A DNA stretch of 64,000 nucleotides from Boesenbergia rotunda (taxonomy: Eukaryota > Streptophyta > Magnoliopsida > Zingiberales > Zingiberaceae): NCBI GenBank assembly GCA_024364735.1, contig JAGFNQ010006457.1:315685-379684 (forward strand), given 5' to 3'. The position numbers were made by a program, and so were the translations under genes. Positions 56,251 to 64,000 of the stretch are shown here, one piece after another. Numbering within the stretch: the first letter of the stretch is position 1; each line of letters opens with the position of its first letter. The notes under the pieces are model-generated. The model searched no databases. It worked only from the letters and a program-made list of their open reading frames with translations, and was not told where the DNA came from.

Positions 56251-58624
56251 TGATAACCACCATTTTTGCTGATTATTTTAGGCTCTTAAATTCATGTTTG
56301 ATCCACATTTTATATGCTTAAGTTTGCAATTGTATTAGGTTTCATGTATTTCCCTTATTTTGGCTTTTAATTCAAATCTTTGTATATTTGGGATATTTTT
56401 GGCACTAAATTTGAATATCATTTTGTAGGCTTCAAATGATCATGAACCTAGATCAAATCGGGTCAGACTTGAGTCAGCATTGGATCCAGATCAAAGGAAT
56501 CAAGCATCGGATTAATAGGAGCCGTCCATTCCAGAGAACGGCTAGATCTGAGCTATCGGTCAACTTCTGGTCAATCCGAGTTTAAGATAGAATCAATCAT
56601 GACCATATATCAAGATCTAAAAATTTCAGCCAAATCAGAAGTAATCTGACCGTTGGATCAAACTCAAGTTGTTCTAGACCATCCATTCAAGAAAAGGGAA
56701 GATCTGGACCATCCACCACTGATCTGGCTAATCTGAGCTGAGGACATGTAGATCAGGACCATTGATTGAGATCTGTGGAGTTTGATTCAGATCTGAAGAG
56801 ATCCGACCGTTGGATGAAGTCAGATTGATCTCAACCGTCCGTTGCTAAGTATTCAAGTTCTTCTTCTCCCAAAGCTGGCTGAACCAAGGCTGAGTTGAGT
56901 TGACTGGACTGAATCGAACTCAAACCGAAGCTGGCTTGGCTGACCGAACCACTGAACTGGGCTGAGCTGTGAGCTCTGCGGCTGAGGCTGGGTCAACCCA
57001 AAGCTGAACCCATTTGCTGGCTGAATCAAAGCTGAACCAAGACTGAACCGAAGCTGGCTTGGTTGACCGAACCAATGAATCTAAGCTGGGTTAACTCGAA
57101 GGCTTGGCTGACTGATCCAATCGCTGAAGTTGGCTAAGCCAAACCCAATCGCTGAAGCCACGAGAACAAAAGGAAGCCGATCGCAAGCTAGGGCATCATC
57201 CTCTCGAATCCATCTTCTCCACAGAGGCGAGGGCGATCGGGGAGAAGCGGCTGCAGACGAGGGGTTCCCGTCTCAACCATCTTCTCTACCTTCACCGCCG
57301 GCGGTATTCCACCCACTTCATCGCCGCCGACCGGAGCTCGATCGATCAGTTTGAGGGGTTCCCGACCGATCCGATCAACTCCATCCACTCTCCACTCCAT
57401 CACAGCTAGGGCTCAGGGGTTCCGAGCCCTAGTCGACTCCACCGCAGCTTTCTCTCGAGTTGAGGGGTTCCCGCTCGATCAAGGCTTTCATCCACATCAC
57501 CACCGCACAGCTAGGGCCCAGGGGTTCCGAGTCCTAGTCGACTTCACCGCCAGCAATTCGATCTTCTTCCCAGCTTTCCTTCAGTAGTTTCATTCACAGC
57601 AATTCGATTCTAGTAGTTTCCTTCTTAGCAATTCTGTTTCGCAATTTTCCATTTCAGGCAGCATTTTCATTCACAGCTTTACTTCACCAAATTCCGGCAG
57701 CAGACTTTTCTTTCAAATTCTGGCAGCACATCTGCTAGCCAATTCAGATTCGGCAGAATTTCATTTCCTTGTCATCTTCACAGCAGTTCTAATTCCAGCA
57801 GCAATTAATCCTTCATCCAGCCTTCATAAGTTTCATAGCAGTTCTTCTCAGCAGCAATTTACAGCAATTCTTTCGTTTACAGCCGAGTTTGGTAGTTTCG
57901 TTCCAATTCCAGCAGATTTCATCTGCATTTCAGTTCTTCAAATTCAGTATCACAGCAATCCCAGCAGTTGGCAGCTTCTTCACGGTTCTCCGCAGCTTCT
58001 TCACGGCAGTGTTGAATTTGAATTTGTGCGTTTCAACTTGAGACGGTTATTGGTTGTTTGAGTTAAATGAGGAATGTTTGTTATGTGTTGATGTTTGTAT
58101 TAAGCTTGATCTCTCGTATTTTTGAATGACACGTACCTTTGTCATTTAAATTCATGCTCAACTTGTGTTTGATTAAATGCCCCTTAGAACAATTATTTCA
58201 GATTCCATTGTTATGTGATAGTTTGAATTGCTATGTGTTTGATTGAGTGAATGTTTGTAATTGATGATCCTTCCCCATTTCAATTTGCACTTACTTGAAG
58301 AAATTTCAATCATGTCTATCATGTGTTTGATTAAATGCCTCTTAGAATAGTTAATTTCAATTGTGATGTTTCTTAGTTGATTAACTCTTGTTTTGTATTG
58401 CTCTTCCATTGCTTTAAGTTTCATGTCTTCATTACATGCAATTAAGTTAGGTTAGACTAGATTTCTTAAATGCTATAGGTATTTGTTCCATGTTTAGTTT
58501 TGTTACTGCTTGTACCAACTACATTCGTTGGGAGACGACTCGAGTTACTCTATGCTACATTAGTTTAGAGGAATTCGATAATTTAATTATATTTGAAACC
58601 GTGACACGACTGAAATGGTTATCA
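56251..58624 (+). mobile_element. Solo LTR, TGATAACC...GGTTATCA, with perfect AGTGG target duplication
   Basis: AGTGG lies at 56246-56250 and 58625-58629. Its last ~110 bp match the end of the solo LTR at 20155-21987 in inverse orientation (GACGACTCGAGTTACTCTAT, GCTACATTAGTTTAGAGGAA), so both belong to one superfamily with different 5' regions. It contains A/T- then C-rich leader sequence (57100-57980, CAGCAATTC repeats). No coding. Confidence 0.85.
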
Positions 58625-58629
58625 AGTGG

Positions 58630-59434
58630 CCATTATGAAGGTTTACGTGTGAGACAGTAGGAACAAGACTGCGTGAAAGAGACTAAGAAGGAAAAAAGAG
58701 AGAAAAGTTTGTCTAAAAGTACTGTCAAATTATTTTAAATCGATTAAATTGATTTAATCCAAATTTGGTCCAGTTATAATTTAATCAAATCAAGTCTAAA
58801 TTAATCTCATTTGGATCAGAATACTCCTTATTTTCTGTCTATCTAATGGATTTTGTTTGATCACAATCCAATTTTAATTCAACACTTTCACTTTGTGTCT
58901 AATTCTTACCTAATAAAATTTATATAATTGTATAAAATTTAGCCTCAATTCCCTTCTTTTAATTTAGCCTTTACTTTCATTTACAAAGTTGCACGTATGG
59001 ACTGAGCTATAGCTTAGGATATCCTATACATGCAATTGTCTATCAATTTGAGATGAGTTTGTCGAGTTGGTCAGTCCTGTCAAATAATTTAAGTAGATTG
59101 AGTTGAAATTTTATCAATCCATTTAAAAGTGGACCTAAACAAGCAAGTTCGTGCGGTTTGTAGGTCTAAACGGGGTTGGCTCGGGTTGACCTGTGGTTTG
59201 AGAAGGAATTTTTTTCTTTCTAAAATTGGATGATGGTTTATGGTGATAGTGAAAGTTATGATTTTTTTTTACCATTTGCTCGGGCTAATATGTTTAAATG
59301 TGAAATCAAGAATTAGAAATTTAATTGGAGTCTTTTCTAAAAATATTTATTTATTTATGAAATTCAATTAATTATAAGGATTTTATTTATTTTTTATTTT
59401 TTAATGGTCTGATCCATCTAACCTGCAACCCACC
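58630..59434. other. AT-rich spacer, no gene seen
   Basis: I see no ORF, array or element boundary in this stretch. Confidence 0.5.
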
Positions 59435-60370
59435 TGTTGGTGTTGGGTGCATAACAATTAACATAGAATTTTGATATATGATTAGAGTTAAAGTTAGGTT
59501 AGTTGTGATTTAACTAGTTGTGTTAAGTTTTGAAGTGTATGATACTTGACAGATATTAAGGTCTTGATTATGAAACAGACAGTGACTAAGTCCTAGTGGA
59601 TCTAGGCATCAAAAGTCTTGATTTGGAATCAAACCTGAGCAAAGTCTTGTTTGAAGCAAGCAGACAAATTCCTAGCTAGGTGCTAGGTGATCAAGTCCAA
59701 ATAATTAAAGTTTGGCAGACAAATTCCTAACTGGAAGCTAAGTGACTCAAGCCAAAGTGATTAAATATTGGTAAAGAAATTCCTAGTTAGGTGTTAGATG
59801 AATCATACCCAAAGTAGAATCAGCTGGGAACTGAATCTTTGACAAACAAGTCCAAGTAGAAGCAGCTAGGAGCTATGGCTTGGCAACTCAGTCTAGATGA
59901 GTCAGCTGAGGGTTGAACATCTAGACCCGATGTAAGTTCGAATAACTTTACATTCCTTATTGTACTCATTACATATAACCATTACGAGGAAGCATGTTAG
60001 ATGTTGCCAAGCAACCGGATGAAGTTCGGGGGTGATTGCTAGTGATAACTCTCGACGAAAGGATTTCGGAGGGTCTAAACGATCGTATAGGTCTAGGTGA
60101 CTGGGGAATAAGGGCGATCGAAGTAGCTTGCAGTTGACCGAGAGATGGAATTATTAGCAATCCAAGCAAGGTGGTCAAGATAAAGTTTGACCACTGCTTA
60201 GGCAACCGGAGGGTGTACAGGAGACCAGAGAGTTTCATTAATGTTATCTTATGGACATAAGTTGTAGCCATGCCAACACGAATACAGGTGATTGGGAAGG
60301 CCCCAAGCGAATAGAGGAGTCCTATATAAGAGTTTCGAGATAGAGCTTAAAAATCACTCATCTACACAAC
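59435..60370 (+). repeat. 5' part of a copia-like LTR, truncated
   Basis: It starts TGTTGGTGTTGGGTGC and has a TATATAAG TATA box at 60323-60330. It includes loose hairpins (CCTAGC/GCTAGG at ~59672) in segments repeated every ~60 bp (ATTCCTAGCTAGG, ATTCCTAACTGG, ATTCCTAGTTAGG). It stops ~40 bp after the TATA box. Confidence 0.5.
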
Positions 60371-60374
60371 ATTT

Positions 60375-61060
60375 GTAAGATTGAAAAGTGCGCTAGAGGA
60401 GGGAGGGAGGTGAATAGTGCGAGTTGCTTTTTCACTTTTTTGAAAATCACAAGAATACACAGCGAAATAATAAGAAACAAAGGGCAACATTAACACACTT
60501 TCTTTTTTACTTGGATCATAGCCTGTGTTGCCAGTCAAGGTCCACACTCGTTGAGTGCTTTTATTAGACAATCCAATATCAGTTCGAATATTACAATAGA
60601 ATATAAAATTTAAAGTGCGAGTAATAAAAACAAATATACCGATAACTTTAGAGTAGAAGTTTGAGCGTCATCGTCAGAGCAACATTTTGACATTGTTGAA
60701 TTGTATTCGGAGTAGCACGCATGCACAAAAGTCGTAGAGAATGTTGTTTTTAAGATGCTGGTTGAAACCCCTTTTTATAACCTCATCCAGGCACCTCGAC
60801 CCGTCCCGGGCGCCCCCATCAACTTGACATGGCCAGACCTTAACAAAGCTCTATCAGCCAAAGTTTATCCTGGTTCGGGACCCTGACCACTCCCGGGCGC
60901 TTGGACGCTGATGTACGTTGACCAATCAGATCGCACCAACTTAGTTGCACCTGTGGCTGGGTTTTGACCATTTTGGGCGCCTGGAGCCACTCGGGGTGGG
61001 GCGCCTGGACCTCTTCCCGAGCGCCTGGAACACTTTTCTCAACCAACTTCCAGCTTCGAT
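60375..61060 (-). repeat. 3' part of a copia LTR, minus strand
   Basis: In plus text it begins with the inverted C-rich end (GCGCTAGAGGAGGGAGGGAG, then GTGAATAG). A minus-strand TATA (TTATAAAAAG, 60771-60780) and GGGCGCCC-type motifs at ~60795-61030 follow, the same order as in the LTRs at 9218-9951. Confidence 0.55.
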
Positions 61061-62402
61061 TTGCTGTACTACAAGTTAGAAAAAAAACAACCATACCATG
61101 GAGTAGATTATATATCTTTTCATACATTGTTTGACACATCATTTACTTGTATTTCTTGAACATAATTTATGTTATCACATCCTATTCTATCAATATAGTT
61201 CCTCTTTTTATTCGGAGAACTACTCTTTGCTTGTTTTCATTGATAGGATGTGTTTCAGAGCAAAAATGAAGCATTGGAGCAAGTTTGAAAGAGAATTCAG
61301 CAAAGCATGGCCATGCCTTATTCACCATGGCCATATCTTATTTACCTAGGGTTATCCTACCTTCACCAGGGTCATGCCAACCTTCAGCAGGTTATATCAA
61401 TTGACATGGCGTGTCTCGCTCCAAAAAGACAAAAGACAAGGTCATGTCTCTTTGGACTACACTACGAATTAATTTTCAAACGGTCATAACTTTCTGCTTA
61501 GTTGGAGTTATGGGTCATTCTAGATACCAAAATGTAGATAACTTCAATATCTATAACTTTTCTTCCGACTTTAGCTAGATAAAACCATGTTTAGCCATGA
61601 AAAAGGCACATCGTGCCTCCTAGGCATGGTCGTGTCACATCGTCCTCTCAAAATACAAATCAAACTTTGAATTACCATAACTTTCGGCTCAGTTGGAGCT
61701 ACAGGTCCTGCCACCCATGAAAAGAAAGATAATTTCATGAGCTACAACTTTAGTTAGGAGTGATACATGAGGAAACTAGATTTAAGTGGTGAAACCCCCA
61801 TTTTGGTGGAACCCTATAATGGCAGTCAGCCTCCAGGGCCTCACAGAGCTTCACATGGCCATGTCGTACCCAGAGACATGGCCGTGCCTCCTATTTCAAT
61901 CATACACACAGTCATGTAGTACCCAAAGGCAAAGTTGTGTCTCCATTTCAAAAACCCCATGGGCATGTTATGCCTAGAGGCACGCCCGTGCCTCATTTTA
62001 TCGTGGCTTCACATGCCATGGCCATCCATCGTGGCATGACCGTGTGGCGTGGAAAGCAGGGGATGTACTCCTTCTATAAAAAGAGATTTTCCTCCTCTTT
62101 TGACCTATCTTGGGTTTGGGGCTACACGCCTTTCCTTGGGAAGGGGTCTCCCCTCTAGGATAAACCTTAGAGCCATCATTTTCTTCATCTCGGAGAATTT
62201 GTCCACCTCCGGAGTGAGGAATGCATCCAAAAAGACCGACACTACATAGACAAGCCTTCTCTTCCCTCTCAATTCCTATTTTGGGTTGTAGATTACTTTA
62301 TTTTCTTGTCTCTTAGTTGTATCTTCCTTGTAATGGAGTAGATTCTCTAGATCTAAGATGGAAGAAGTAACTAAGATGTGATGTTAATGTATTAACTGTA
62401 GG
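61061..62402 (+). repeat. LTR-like remnant with ATGGCCAT palindromes
   Basis: From ~61300, repeated GCATGGCCATGCC, ACATGGCCATGT and GGCACGCCCGTGCC-like palindromes, duplicated 'AACTTTC(T/G)GCT(T/C)AGTTGGAG' blocks (~61490, ~61680), and a TCTATAAAAAG TATA box near 62076 followed by leader. It looks like the U3-R of a gypsy LTR; ends are not defined and ORFs in it are fortuitous. Confidence 0.45.
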
Positions 62403-64000
62403 ATGGTTGCACATTGAGAGAAGGGGAGGGGGTGAATCTTGATCGTTCGTTTTTGTCATTCATTCATTATTCTATCAAAGATCAAAGTTGTTAGTATCAG
62501 TGGAATACTTCTCATGAATTTCACTTGCATCCATGTTTATCACTACTCTATTGGGATCGCATAACGTTGGAATAATATATTCCTTGGTCTGAAATATGTT
62601 TACAACTTCCTCTTATTGATATGCAATGTATTTCCGATGTTCCTCAATTTTTTCCATGCTTTCATTTTACAAACAATCCACCAATCAATCTTGACACGTT
62701 TCAAACTAGGATATGAAAAATAGAATACTTGAATTGCTTATTGTACAAACACAAATGGTACATATCTCTTATACAATTTCTTATGATATATTCTAACCAA
62801 ATTATACCGTAGATGCACCTTCATCCCTCTGTCAAGGTCAAACCAGTGACACAAATAAAATAACTCATATTTTTGGGACAGGATATTCTACCTCTATAAT
62901 TTTATCTAGCAACTAATCAAAATCATTGCTTGCACCTTGATCATTGGATGAGTGAACATAAACCCCACTATTCATTGTAGTTTTTCCAATTCCCTATTCT
63001 TGAGTCTGAATATTATAAAATTATATTCATTTATGAAATATGCTAGTCAAGTGCGCACCAATGCTTTTGGATCACATGACAGATCGAATAGCAATTCTTG
63101 CTCAAGGTGAGCTTGATTATCATGGACATAAAGTCAAATAAATTTGTTTAAAAGCCTGCATAGGTGTAAAATTTAGATTGTCTACTTACATATGATTTGA
63201 ACCATGGTGCAAATTCTTCTTTGCAGAAGCGATTGAACTCTTGCGTCGACATTTCAGAATATAAGTTTTGAAAAATCTTACCATAAAAAAAAATTATAAC
63301 AAAAACAATTTACAACATAAGAAATAGAAAATATATACTAACTCGTAATATGACAATATTTCTAGACTATTCAGCAAAATATATGTCTGGGTTGGTCACT
63401 ATTCGTTACCAATTAAGTATCTCTACTTATATGGTCCACTTGATTGACTAAGATAGTTAAAAATTGAGAATGAGATCAAATTAGGATCAACCCTCATCAT
63501 TTCTTCCTGCTCTCGACTTTTTACTCTAAATGCGAGACTCAAAATAATATGATGCAAAAGTTGTTATTTCCTCCACAATGTATATACTAACAAATAATAA
63601 TAGAGGCTTCAACCGTGCCTTATTTTTCATTATTTTCTTTAAATAATATAGAAATATAATTGTATTAAAACAAATTATATTAGATATTATTATATAATAA
63701 AATTAGTCAATTTTTATGCATGAATAATCAAGTAAAAAAGATGAAAATTTTATTTTTCAAATGGATACATCTATCAAAAATAATAGAACCTCAAACTTTG
63801 ACCTCATATGACAAGTGAACTAAAAGGTATTCCATGGAATAAAAAAACAAGGGTGGAAAGTTTCTTTCTAAATTACACAAAATAATTGGAATGTCTCTCT
63901 CTAACATCTCTATGTGTGAACATCTTAAAATTATTAAGCAAATATCACGCTCTTTAAAACTATCAACATATCTAAGAGAAACTGCCTTGGCGTTTAAAAC
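62403..64000. other. LTR scrap, then AT-rich spacer
   Basis: At ~62408-62440 GCACATTGAGAGAAGGGGAG then GGGGTGAATC is the inverted end of a copia LTR. The rest has no ORF above ~60 codons and no boundary I can support. Confidence 0.45.

Overview
This is plant nuclear DNA, most likely monocot, made mainly of transposable elements. The evidence is iMet-primed copia and gypsy LTR retrotransposons, a Tat-lineage gypsy element with two RNase H domains, a hAT element, Tourist-like MITEs, a tRNA-like SINE, and one gene for a plant-specific INDETERMINATE DOMAIN (IDD) zinc-finger protein. GC-rich IDD exons beside AT-rich spacers fit a monocot. I cannot name the species from sequence alone.

Layout. 1-4866: a copia-type element that encodes gag only; its 5' LTR is cut by the window edge. 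4867-5481: older LTR pieces. 5482-20154: a decayed Tat-type gypsy element with 5' LTR, pol remnants, a 67-bp tandem array, an antisense spliced-looking ORF and a truncated 3' LTR; a gag-remnant copia element (8587-15570) is nested in its tandem array. 20155-21987: a solo LTR. 21993-28260: LTR pieces, a Tourist-like MITE, a foldback element, a SINE with a perfect 17-bp target duplication, and AT-rich spacer. 28261-46217: a minus-strand chromovirus-like gypsy element. Its 3' LTR is split by a very young 4.6-kb LTR element (29457-34051) with LTRs that read as identical and a host-like coiled-coil gene fragment in antisense. Its RNase H is split by a solo LTR (37897-42486), itself split by another solo LTR (39562-41853). 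46459-49309: a complete hAT element with 8-bp target duplication and a broken transposase. 51047-52540 (minus): the IDD gene, the only intact host gene I can support. 53839-64000: a foldback element, a solo LTR with perfect target duplication, and LTR remnants.

The main unexplained pattern crosses element families. Several unrelated elements carry tandem arrays of small hairpins. In these arrays the two arms vary between units but stay complementary, while the loop stays nearly constant. Examples are CCTAAC/GTTAGG, CCTAGC/GCTAGG and CTTAGC/GCTAAG around one loop, in both the gag-only copia element and a solo LTR. A second module, CTGATCGGTC/GACCGATCAG, recurs in two LTR families and a foldback element. 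Other LTRs carry GTCGAC-, GGCGCC- or ATGGCCAT-centred palindromes. Whether this reflects selected RNA or DNA structure or arm-templated copying is open. It and the captured gene are the best candidates for something undescribed.
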